Origin: CAZVIK01 sp964627045
Lineage (GTDB): Bacteria; Acidobacteriota; Terriglobia; Bryobacterales; Bryobacteraceae
Assembly (NCBI GenBank): GCA_964627045.1
Contig: CAZVIK010000039.1
Coordinates: 1 to 24,350, forward strand
Direction: 5' to 3'
DNA length: 24,350 bases
A program made the position numbers and the translations under genes. The notes beneath the pieces were generated by a model. That model was given only the letters and a program-made list of their open reading frames with translations, searched no databases and was not told the DNA's origin. Shown one piece after another: positions 7,115-14,083 of the stretch (positions are counted from its first letter, which is position 1; each line of letters starts with the position of its first letter).

Positions 7115-8074
7115 CTACCCCCTCGCCGCGGCCAGCGTCCCAGCCACCACCTTGGAATGCTCGGCGATGCGCGCCGCGATCGCCAGCGCCACTTCCAGCG
7201 CACGGCAGGCGTCTTCCCCCGTCACCCTGGGCGTCGAGCGCGTCCGCACGCACTCGAAAAAGTGCTCCAGTTCCAGGCGCAGCGGCTCGCCGTTCTCGAC
7301 CGCTATCCGATTGGACGCGATTCCCGCCGGAGGTGTTACCGCCAGCGAGAACAGCTCCTGCTTGGCGTAATCGAGCGAAAGGTATTGGTTCGGCTGGAAC
7401 AGGCGCAACTTGCGCACCCGCTCGGTGGAGACGCGGCTGGCCGTCAGGTTGGCGACGCAGCCGCCCGGAAACGCCAGCCGGACGTTGGCGATATCGACGT
7501 TACGGCTCAGGATTGAGATCCCCGCGGCGCGGATCTCCTCGGGCATCGCGCCCGCCAGAGAGAGCAGCACGTCCAGGTCGTGGATCATCAGGTCCAGCAC
7601 CACGTCCACGTCCAGGCTGCGGGGCGTAAAGGTGCTCAGCCGGTGCACCTCGAAAAACAGCGGCAGCTTCACGATATTGGCGAGTGCCGTCACCGCCGGG
7701 TTGAACCGCTCCAGGTGCCCCACCTGCAACACGCGCCCGCGCGCTTTCGCCGTTTCCACCAGGCGCCGCGCCGAATCCAGGTCCCCCGCGATGGGCTTCT
7801 CCACCATCACGTCGATGCCCATTTCCAAAAGCGCGCAGCCCGCCTCCACATGCGCCGTCGTCGGCACCGCCACCACGGCCGCGTCCGCGCGCCCTCGCAG
7901 CGATTCGATGTCGGGGAAGACCTCGCCGCCGTACTCGGCCACCGCCGCCGCCGCGCGCGCCGCGTCGCGATCCACTCCTCCCGCCAGTTCGGCCGCCTCC
8001 GACTGGCGTATGGCCCGCATGTGCCGCTTGCCGAACTCTCCGGTTCCCACTACCGCTACGCGCAGCTTGCTCAT
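7115..8074 (-). CDS. Gfo/Idh/MocA oxidoreductase of the lipid A operon
   Basis: This 319-residue cytosolic enzyme has a Rossmann start (VAVVGTGEFGKRHMRAI), the family motif EKP (VMVEKPIAGD), VLQVGHLERFNPAV and a DLMIHDLDVLLSL segment. The reading frame continues upstream, but the ATG at 8074 gives the normal Rossmann start and lies 11 bases after the lpxI stop; a GAGG overlaps the end of lpxI. Related oxidoreductases sit in lipid A operons of several phyla. In some, a GnnA-type oxidoreductase works with GnnB to make the 3-amino sugar GlcN3N used for N-linked lipid A acylation. No GnnB-like aminotransferase is visible here, so that role is only a hypothesis. Confidence 0.9.
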   Translation of the reverse strand: MSKLRVAVVGTGEFGKRHMRAIRQSEAAELAGGVDRDAARAAAAVAEYGGEVFPDIESLRGRADAAVVAVPTTAHVEAGCALLEMGIDVMVEKPIAGDLDSARRLVETAKARGRVLQVGHLERFNPAVTALANIVKLPLFFEVHRLSTFTPRSLDVDVVLDLMIHDLDVLLSLAGAMPEEIRAAGISILSRNVDIANVRLAFPGGCVANLTASRVSTERVRKLRLFQPNQYLSLDYAKQELFSLAVTPPAGIASNRIAVENGEPLRLELEHFFECVRTRSTPRVTGEDACRALEVALAIAARIAEHSKVVAGTLAAARG

Positions 8075-8085
8075 CTTGATCTCGT

Positions 8086-8898
8086 TTATTCCTCGGGTTG
8101 GTAACCCACCACGGCGATGCCCCCGGCGTCGGCGGCGGCCAGCATCGCGCCCCGGTCCAATAACAGCGTGCGCCCCGCGTCCACCGCTAGCGCGGTCGCC
8201 CCGGTTTCGCGCATCACGGCGATCGTTTCGGGTCCCGCCACCGGCACATCGAACAGCAGATGTTTCCGCCGGCGGGAGACCTTGACCAGCCGCAGCGGCT
8301 TGCCGTTCACAAGGGCCGCGGCGCGCCGCAACATCGCATCGGTTCCCTCCATCGCCTCGACGGCCACACAAGCGCGGTCGCACACCGCGACGCTCTGGCC
8401 GATGTCGAAGCCCGCCAGCGCCCCGGCCACCCGCCGCCCGTAAGCGATGTCGCCCTCTTCCTCGGAGGTGGGCTTGCGTGTTCCGAGCGGCCCGGCCCCG
8501 GCCACCAGCGGCTTCAGCAGCGCGGTGGAGTCCGCCAGGCGGATGCCTTCGTCTTCCAGAACCTTGGCCACGCCGCCGATCAGCGCGTCTGTGTTTTTCG
8601 AACGCAGCGAGGCCAGCAGCTTCACCAGCCGCCAGTCCGGGCGGATCGCCGAGAAGATCTGGACGTGCTTCACCTGGCCCGCCATGATGAGCTCAGTGAC
8701 GCCTTCCTGTTTGAGGATCTCGATGAGGCGGCTGAGTTCGCCGAGCGAAACCCAGTAGCAGCGTGCGGCTAGCGGCTCGATTTCGCGCGACGCCTCCTCT
8801 TTGATGCCCACGGCGACGACTTCATGGCCGAGCGATCGCGCCGCTTCCAGCGCCAGGATCGGAAACCGGCCGTTGCCGGCGATGAGAGCGTATTTCAT
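8086..8898 (-). CDS. lpxI: UDP-2,3-diacylglucosamine pyrophosphatase, LpxI type
   Basis: LpxI hydrolyses UDP-2,3-diacylglucosamine to lipid X and UMP, the fourth step of lipid A synthesis, and replaces LpxH in many bacteria. The 270-residue length is normal. Recognisable family segments are MKYALIAGNGRFP at the start, IMAGQVKH, the SLRSKNTDALIGGVAKVLEDEGI stretch (residue run abbreviated here), GTRKPTSEEEGDI, the FDIGQSVAVCDRACVAVEAMEGTDAML region and VKVSRRRKHLLFDVPVAGPET. The ATG at 8898 begins at the family N-terminus; the frame is open further upstream but without similarity. It sits 35 bases after lpxA and couples to the next gene with an 11-base gap. Confidence 0.93.
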   Translation of the reverse strand: MKYALIAGNGRFPILALEAARSLGHEVVAVGIKEEASREIEPLAARCYWVSLGELSRLIEILKQEGVTELIMAGQVKHVQIFSAIRPDWRLVKLLASLRSKNTDALIGGVAKVLEDEGIRLADSTALLKPLVAGAGPLGTRKPTSEEEGDIAYGRRVAGALAGFDIGQSVAVCDRACVAVEAMEGTDAMLRRAAALVNGKPLRLVKVSRRRKHLLFDVPVAGPETIAVMRETGATALAVDAGRTLLLDRGAMLAAADAGGIAVVGYQPEE

Positions 8899-8933
8899 GG
8901 ACGCGCGAGGGAGCACGCCGTCCGCGTGCCCTT

Positions 8934-9710
8934 CTACTTTATTACGCCACGTTCCGAGGCTTCGAGGAAAGCCAGGACTTCTTCGACTTCGGTGCAGCCG
9001 CCCAGTTCCGCGCGGATGCGCGCCACCGCTTGCGACGTATTCAGCCCGGAACGCGACAACAGGCGGAAGGCCTTCTGGAGCGCGTCGATCGCCGCCGGCG
9101 TGAAGCCCCGGCGCTCCAGCCCCGTCTTGTTGGCGCCGAAGGTGCGGATCGGCCGGTCGCTGACCGTCATCGAGTAGGGCAGCACGTCCTGTGTCACCGC
9201 GCTGGCCGCGCCGACCATGGCGTGCCGTCCCACACGGCAGAACTGGTGCACGCCGCTCAGCGCCGCGATCACCGCCCAGTCGCCCACGGTGACGTGACCG
9301 CCGATGGTAGCGCCGTTGGCAAGGATGGTGTGGCTGCCGATGTGAACGTCGTGCGCCACGTGGCTGTAGGCCATCAGCAGGTTGTCGTCGCCGATGCTCG
9401 TCACCAGTCCGCCGCCCTCGGTGCCGCGATGAATCGTCACGAATTCGCGGATCTTGTTGCGGTGGCCGATGCGCGTTTCGGCGCGCTCCCCCCGGTACTT
9501 CAAGTCCTGGTTGGCGACGCCCACCGTGGCGTAGGGGAAGAAGATGTTGTCTTCGCCGATCCATGTGGGGCCTTCGACGTAGATGTGCGCCATCAGGCGC
9601 GTGCGCGCGCCGATCTCGACCTCCGCCCCGATGACGCAATACGGCCCGATCTCAGCCGTCTCCGCGAGGCGCGCCGTGGGATCGACGATGGCCGAAGGAT
9701 GAACCGGCAT
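8934..9710 (-). CDS. lpxA: acyl-ACP--UDP-N-acetylglucosamine O-acyltransferase
   Basis: LpxA catalyses the first committed step of lipid A synthesis, moving a hydroxyacyl chain from ACP to UDP-GlcNAc. The 258-residue protein shows the left-handed beta-helix hexapeptide pattern (IGPYCVIGAEVEIGARTRL and onward), HVAHDVHIG with the catalytic histidine at about H120 (E. coli H125), and GANKTGLERRGFT, which introduces the C-terminal helical domain. The IREFVTIHRGT segment is also typical. The start is the ATG at 9710 (MPVHPSAIVDP), four bases after the fabZ stop, a spacing that indicates translational coupling. The fabZ-lpxA order is conserved among gram-negatives; lpxD, normally just upstream, is absent here. 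Confidence 0.96.
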   Translation of the reverse strand: MPVHPSAIVDPTARLAETAEIGPYCVIGAEVEIGARTRLMAHIYVEGPTWIGEDNIFFPYATVGVANQDLKYRGERAETRIGHRNKIREFVTIHRGTEGGGLVTSIGDDNLLMAYSHVAHDVHIGSHTILANGATIGGHVTVGDWAVIAALSGVHQFCRVGRHAMVGAASAVTQDVLPYSMTVSDRPIRTFGANKTGLERRGFTPAAIDALQKAFRLLSRSGLNTSQAVARIRAELGGCTEVEEVLAFLEASERGVIK

Positions 9711-9714
9711 GGGC

Positions 9715-10167
9715 CTACTCGGCGGGTTTCTGCGGGCGGTCGGCGAGTTTGCAGAGCACTTCCACTTCGGCCACAAGGTCGCCGTCCACCGTGGCGGTGC
9801 CGTGCATCTTGGCCACGCTGGCCTTCAGCTTGATCGTCTTCATCTCGATGCGCAACGTGTCGCCGGGCAGAACCGGGCGGCGGAAGCGCGCGTTATCGAC
9901 GCCTGCCAGCAGCACCAGTTTGCTGGCCCGGTCCGGCATGCCCTTTAGCACCAGCACGCCGGCCACTTGCGCCATCGCCTCGATGATGAGCACGCCCGGC
10001 ATCACAGGGAAGTCCGGAAAATGGCCCTGAAAGAACGGCTCGTTCACCGTGACATTCTTAATGCCGACGATCCGGCCCTCTTCCAGTTCGACGATGCGGT
10101 CCACCAGGAGAAACGGGTAGCGATGGGGCAGAATCTTGCGAATCTCTTCAATATCCAACGTAGGCAT
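9715..10167 (-). CDS. fabZ: (3R)-hydroxyacyl-ACP dehydratase
   Basis: FabZ removes water from 3-hydroxyacyl-ACP in fatty acid elongation and competes with LpxA for hydroxyacyl-ACP. The 150-residue hot-dog-fold protein carries PHRYPFLLVDRI, the catalytic GHFPDFPVMPGV (H49) and LIIEAMAQ (E63). VDNARFRRPVLPGDTL is the usual central segment. It is the first gene of the operon running to 5248. The promoter at 10179-10187 lies so close to the ATG that the mRNA leader would be only about five bases, with no ribosome-binding site. Confidence 0.96.
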   Translation of the reverse strand: MPTLDIEEIRKILPHRYPFLLVDRIVELEEGRIVGIKNVTVNEPFFQGHFPDFPVMPGVLIIEAMAQVAGVLVLKGMPDRASKLVLLAGVDNARFRRPVLPGDTLRIEMKTIKLKASVAKMHGTATVDGDLVAEVEVLCKLADRPQKPAE

Positions 10168-10178
10168 GGGGATTGCTC

Positions 10179-10187
10179 ATTATACCA
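10179..10187 (-). promoter_or_regulatory. extended -10 promoter of the fabZ-lpxA operon
   Basis: The minus strand reads TGGTATAAT, a perfect extended -10 (TGn plus TATAAT). The predicted transcription start near 10172 leaves only about five bases before the fabZ ATG at 10167. No clear -35 box is present, which an extended -10 tolerates. Confidence 0.75.
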
Positions 10188-10273
10188 GCGGGCGGCGCGG
10201 CGGCCCCCGGCACGGCGTCCAACCGGGCGCTCGCCGACGCGGGACCGCGTAGCCGGCCCGGCGGCGGGTCGCG

Positions 10274-10279
10274 TAAAAT
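10274..10279 (+). promoter_or_regulatory. -10 box of the methyltransferase gene
   Basis: TAAAAT matches five of six consensus bases. It predicts transcription starting near 10286, about six bases before the ATG at 10292, so this transcript would also be nearly leaderless. It mirrors the fabZ promoter across a 124-base divergent region. Confidence 0.55.
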
Positions 10280-10291
10280 GAGCGTTCGCCC

Positions 10292-11116
10292 ATGACTTTG
10301 CCCGTCCAGGAAGAGCGCGCCTTTTACGACGCCGTGTACGGCCGCTTTCTGCAAGCTCCCCTCCAGGAGCTGGCCATCAGGCCGGAGACCTTCCGGGCCG
10401 ACCTGGACAATCCAAGCAAAACGGTTTTCGAGAGACGGCGGCTCTACGCCATGGCGCTGGACCACCTGGCCTCCCTTCCTCTGGACGGCCGCCGGGCGCT
10501 CGAATACGGCTGCGGAACGGGAGATTGGGGACTGCTGATGGCGTGCATGGGCGCCGAGGTAACGCTGCTGGATCTGTCTCCCGTGGCCGTGGAGGTCGCC
10601 CTCCGGCGCGCCCGCGCCAGCGGCGTCGAAGCGCGCGTGACCGGAATCGCGCGGGACGCCAGCGACTTGTCGTGTTTTGCCGATGCCGGATTCGACCTCA
10701 TCTTCGCTGCCTTTTCGCTGCACCACACGCTGAAGCACCCGGAGTCGCTCGCCGAAATCCACCGCATCCTGTCGCCCGGCGGCACCCTCATGCTGGTGGA
10801 GACCTACGGTAACAACCGCTTGCTTAACGCCGCTCGTGTGTTGCGCCGGTTCGTCACCCGGGAGCCGTCCGGGCAGGGCGAAGGCATCATCCTCGGCGAG
10901 GCGGAAATCACGGCATTGCGAGCGTCGTTCCGGCAGGTGGTGGTGCGGCCGGTGAATCTTTTCGCCATGGCCAAGCGGGCGTTCCGCGGCCGTTTCGGTT
11001 CTCCGGCGGTCGCGGCGGCGATGCGCGCGCTGGAGGGCGCGGACGCCTGGACGCTGCGGCGCTTCCCTGGGCTGGCGCGCTATTGCGGCGAAGCGCTGGT
11101 GACCGCCGTCAAGTGA
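10292..11116 (+). CDS. class I SAM-dependent methyltransferase
   Basis: This 274-residue protein has an N-terminal helical extension (about residues 1-65), then a class I methyltransferase Rossmann core. Motif I is ALEYGCGTGDWGLLMA (about 68-83), the acidic end of beta 2 is LLDLSP, motif II/III covers FDLIFAAFSLHHTLKHPE, and RILSPGGTLMLVETYG is the post-core strand. The pattern matches Methyltransf_11/25 proteins acting on small molecules, quinones, lipids or sugars; the substrate is unknown. The start ATG is set by the short distance to the -10 box. It diverges from fabZ and converges on rlmN, so it is a single-gene unit. Confidence 0.88.
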   Translation: MTLPVQEERAFYDAVYGRFLQAPLQELAIRPETFRADLDNPSKTVFERRRLYAMALDHLASLPLDGRRALEYGCGTGDWGLLMACMGAEVTLLDLSPVAVEVALRRARASGVEARVTGIARDASDLSCFADAGFDLIFAAFSLHHTLKHPESLAEIHRILSPGGTLMLVETYGNNRLLNAARVLRRFVTREPSGQGEGIILGEAEITALRASFRQVVVRPVNLFAMAKRAFRGRFGSPAVAAAMRALEGADAWTLRRFPGLARYCGEALVTAVK

Positions 11117-11135
11117 TGGCGGGTGCGGCCGGCGC

Positions 11136-11173
11136 CGGGCTGCTCCGGCCCGAAGTTACCCTCGGCCGGTAAC
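11136..11173. terminator. two hairpins between the convergent methyltransferase and rlmN
   Basis: CGGGC (11136-11140) pairs with GCCCG (11148-11152) around a seven-base loop. GTTACC (11155-11160) pairs perfectly with GGTAAC (11168-11173) around another seven-base loop, ending right at the rlmN stop codon. Neither has a clear U-tract, so termination efficiency is uncertain. Confidence 0.45.
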
Positions 11174-12226
11174 CTAAAGCTGGACTGGATCGGTTGACGC
11201 CGCCGTCATCCGCCGCAATTGGCCGCAGGCGGCGTAGATGTCGCGTCCACGCGGCTTTCGTATGAAGCAGGGAAGCGCGCGGCGGACAATGGCCTGAAAT
11301 GCGGCGACGCGCTCCGGCTCCGGGCTTTCAAACGGGATGTCCGGGCCGGGATTCAGCGCGATCAGATTCAACTTACACTTGAGCTGTCCGAGCAGGCCCA
11401 CCACGCGCCGGGCGTCGGCGTCGGTGTCGTTCACGCCTTTCAATAAGACATACTCGAACGTCAGCCGCTCCCAGGGACGTAGCGGATAGGCGCGGCAGGC
11501 GGCCAGCAGGTCTTTCAACGAGTACTTACGTGTGATCGGCATCAACTCGCGGCGTTGCTCTTCGGTGGAGGCGTTCAAGGAGATCGCGAGCTTCGGCCGA
11601 ACCGTCGCTCGTCCCAGTTCCTCCATGCCTGGGATGATGCCCGCAGTCGAAAGCGTGAGCCTTCGCGGTGACAGGCCAACGCCGTCCTCATCCGTAAGCA
11701 ACCGCGTGGCCTTGAGCACGGCGTCGAGGTTCAGCAGCGGCTCGCCCATGCCCATCATGACGACGTTCAGGCGGCGGCCGGCGGGCGCGAGGCGATTGTC
11801 GTGCGCGACGAAGAGAACCTGCCCCACAATCTCCCCGGCCGTAAGGTTACGCTCCAGGCCCATGCGCGCGGTGAGGCAGAAGGCGCAGTTCACCGGGCAG
11901 CCCACCTGCGTGGAAATGCAGACGGTGTCGCGCGCCTCTTCGGGCATCAGCACCGCTTCGACGGTACGCAAGTCCCCCAACTGCAACAAATACCGGCGGG
12001 TGCCGTCGGAGGAATCGAAGCGGCGGTCCAAGACCGGCGCGCCCACCTGGAAACGCGACTCCAACTCGCCACGCAGGGCGGCGGGGAGGCCCCGAATCTC
12101 GCCGATGGACGCCACGCCACGCCGGTACAACGCCTCGTAGACCTGCCGGGCGCGGTAAACAGGCAGGCCCGCGCCGAGGGCCGTTTGGATCTCGGCTTCA
12201 TCCATCCCCAACAGGTGTGCCCTCAC
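11174..12226 (-). CDS. rlmN: 23S rRNA (adenine-2503-C2)/tRNA methyltransferase RlmN
   Basis: RlmN is a radical-SAM enzyme that methylates C2 of A2503 in 23S rRNA and A37 in some tRNAs. The 350-residue protein has the N-terminal HhH-like domain (about 5-80), the radical-SAM motif GCPVNCAFC (C110, C114, C117), the MMGMGEPLLN segment and the C-terminal YAACGQL with the methyl-carrying cysteine at about C334. I chose the GTG at 12226. It has GGAAGG six bases upstream, and it aligns with the ATG of the truncated copy at 19643. The GTG overlaps the TGA of the preceding glycosyltransferase-like gene by four bases (GTGA), so rlmN is read as the last gene of an unusual accessory operon. Confidence 0.95.
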   Translation of the reverse strand: MRAHLLGMDEAEIQTALGAGLPVYRARQVYEALYRRGVASIGEIRGLPAALRGELESRFQVGAPVLDRRFDSSDGTRRYLLQLGDLRTVEAVLMPEEARDTVCISTQVGCPVNCAFCLTARMGLERNLTAGEIVGQVLFVAHDNRLAPAGRRLNVVMMGMGEPLLNLDAVLKATRLLTDEDGVGLSPRRLTLSTAGIIPGMEELGRATVRPKLAISLNASTEEQRRELMPITRKYSLKDLLAACRAYPLRPWERLTFEYVLLKGVNDTDADARRVVGLLGQLKCKLNLIALNPGPDIPFESPEPERVAAFQAIVRRALPCFIRKPRGRDIYAACGQLRRMTAASTDPVQL

Positions 12227-14040
12227 CGTGAACCTTCCAGCTCGGAGGCCGTCGCGGCTCCGCACGACAGCCTCCGGGCGGTCTGCACCAAATGCGGCCA
12301 CGCGCACAGTAGTTCTCCGAACCTCTTCACGATGGTGCGAAAGCGCGGCAGCGCCCGAGCCTCACCCCACATCTGCACCAAGTCCGCGGGCCCGAGGCTG
12401 CCAACTCCATTCGCCAGATCGAAGCAGGCCGTTTCCATTCGAATCAGGTCGGCCGCGATGGCCTCGCGCCCGCTACCCCATCGCTCGGCCGTTTCTCGAA
12501 GTTGTTGGGCCAATCGCAGATATACGGGAGCAAGCGACAGCCTAACACACTCGGAGAAGTCGTGTTCATCCAGGTTGCCGATACCGGCCAGGCGGGTACC
12601 CAGCGCCACAAGCGAAGCCTCAACCGAAGCGGCCCACCAAGTCTGCGTGGCGATCAGGGCGTTCATGACAATGGATGTTGACGGCCGTCCAAGAAAGGCG
12701 CCCTCGGCGTCTCGCGAGAAAAAACGTGGTTCGCCGGGTTGGTGGAGAATCGCCCGGGGAATTGCCGCGAACAGAGCCCCGGGCACGCAACGGTCCACCA
12801 GGCATCCGAAGACGGCCTCTTCTCCCCGGGCGACCGGCAGGAACGGCGGGAGAACCGTGGAGTTATCGACCGCCATACAGTAGGACTGGCACGCCATGGC
12901 ATCTGAAAGGTGGAAGGACCGGGCGCCGCGCAACACAAGCCGGTTCCGAACCGCAGCCTGGTAGAGCCGCTCATCTGCAAACAGCCGTTCCGCGTTCTCC
13001 TTCCCCGAAAGAAAGTACGGGAGTGGAGACTCGAGCCCTACGTCCCCCACCAACCCCATCTGCGATACGATAACCCGCCCGCCGCCTCTGGCGATCCGGT
13101 CCAGCATTCGGGACGTCACCGCGTTCAACGCGGGGCACCCGTCGCCCGGAGCGGGGCCGTTCTCGCCGGCCCCATCCACGAGGAATGCGCTTTCATGCAA
13201 TCCCAAGATGTCTTCCTTCGCCCAAGGGAGGCGTGCGACAGCATCGATACTGTCGAAGTAGAAGTAGGACGATGGATCCCACAGTGACCCGAATGTGACT
13301 GAATCGGCGGCGCCAGGGACGGCGGTCACACGGCATCGGATGTCGTCGTCAAGGAAGAGCACGGGACCGCCGGGCGATTCAAGCAAAAGCGAATTCCGGC
13401 AGGCACCCGGGGAGAGCGCATGTCCTTCCGGGTTCAGCACGGCAAAGGCGACGAGGTCCGGAGGCACCTCAGCGGCGGTGGCCAACCGGCGCGCGAAGCG
13501 CTCCCGCGCCGCCCGGTCCAAATATCGAACCGACAGGGGGCCGCGACGGCCGGCCGATGATAGGACGCGCCGATTTGCGGCCCGGTTGTTCTCGTCCGCC
13601 GAGTCTTCCACAACGATCAGCGTCGCCGTCCGGCCGTATTCCCGCAGGTGCGCCGTCAAGTCGCCCAACAGCCTCCGCAACAGGTCCGGCCGGTCCCGTG
13701 TGGGGACTCCAATCACTCCGATACGTCCGCACTCGCGCCGTGGCGTCAATCCGCCGGTGATTCGCCGCGCAACCTCGCCGGCGGAAAGCAGGAGTCCGTT
13801 GCCGACAGCCTCCTCCAGGCATGCTTGAACTGCGAACGCATCGCTGTTGGGTCCCTTGGCCGAGGCAATGCGAGCGGCATGCCCGGCGAGCGTAGCGAAT
13901 TCGACGCAAGTTGCAGCGGCTGCGGCGACCTCGGCCGGAACAACGCAAGCCGACTGGGTCAAGTGACTCCAGAAGATCTCCCGAGTGGCGCCGAACCTCC
14001 GCCGCGCGCCTTCGAAGAACTTGAATCGGGTGTCATTCAT
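12223..14040 (-). CDS. GT-A-fold glycosyltransferase-like protein with N-terminal helical domain
   Basis: This 605-residue, apparently cytosolic protein has no signal or membrane helix. Residues 107-240 look like family 2 glycosyltransferase: IGVIGVPTRDRPDLLRRLL, LIVVEDSAD, then GACRNSLLL and VLFLDDDIRC, with the acidic DDD (231-233) in the nucleotide-sugar/metal site. Residues 1-100 form a small helical domain (HLTQSACVVPAEVAA to LEEAVGNGLLLSAGEVARRI), faintly like a PqqD/RRE-type winged helix, but that is a weak guess. The C-terminal 350 residues are unassigned, with a KENAERLFADERLYQAA helix and a MACQSYCMAVDNST segment. It starts 43 bases after the preceding gene and overlaps rlmN by four bases. 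It could modify the secreted products of the operon or a lipid; the substrate is unknown. Confidence 0.75.
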   Translation of the reverse strand: MNDTRFKFFEGARRRFGATREIFWSHLTQSACVVPAEVAAAAATCVEFATLAGHAARIASAKGPNSDAFAVQACLEEAVGNGLLLSAGEVARRITGGLTPRRECGRIGVIGVPTRDRPDLLRRLLGDLTAHLREYGRTATLIVVEDSADENNRAANRRVLSSAGRRGPLSVRYLDRAARERFARRLATAAEVPPDLVAFAVLNPEGHALSPGACRNSLLLESPGGPVLFLDDDIRCRVTAVPGAADSVTFGSLWDPSSYFYFDSIDAVARLPWAKEDILGLHESAFLVDGAGENGPAPGDGCPALNAVTSRMLDRIARGGGRVIVSQMGLVGDVGLESPLPYFLSGKENAERLFADERLYQAAVRNRLVLRGARSFHLSDAMACQSYCMAVDNSTVLPPFLPVARGEEAVFGCLVDRCVPGALFAAIPRAILHQPGEPRFFSRDAEGAFLGRPSTSIVMNALIATQTWWAASVEASLVALGTRLAGIGNLDEHDFSECVRLSLAPVYLRLAQQLRETAERWGSGREAIAADLIRMETACFDLANGVGSLGPADLVQMWGEARALPRFRTIVKRFGELLCAWPHLVQTARRLSCGAATASELEGSR

Positions 14041-14083
14041 CTGACCGGAGTAGCGCCTCGGGCGGCACGGCGAAGCGGCCCGG

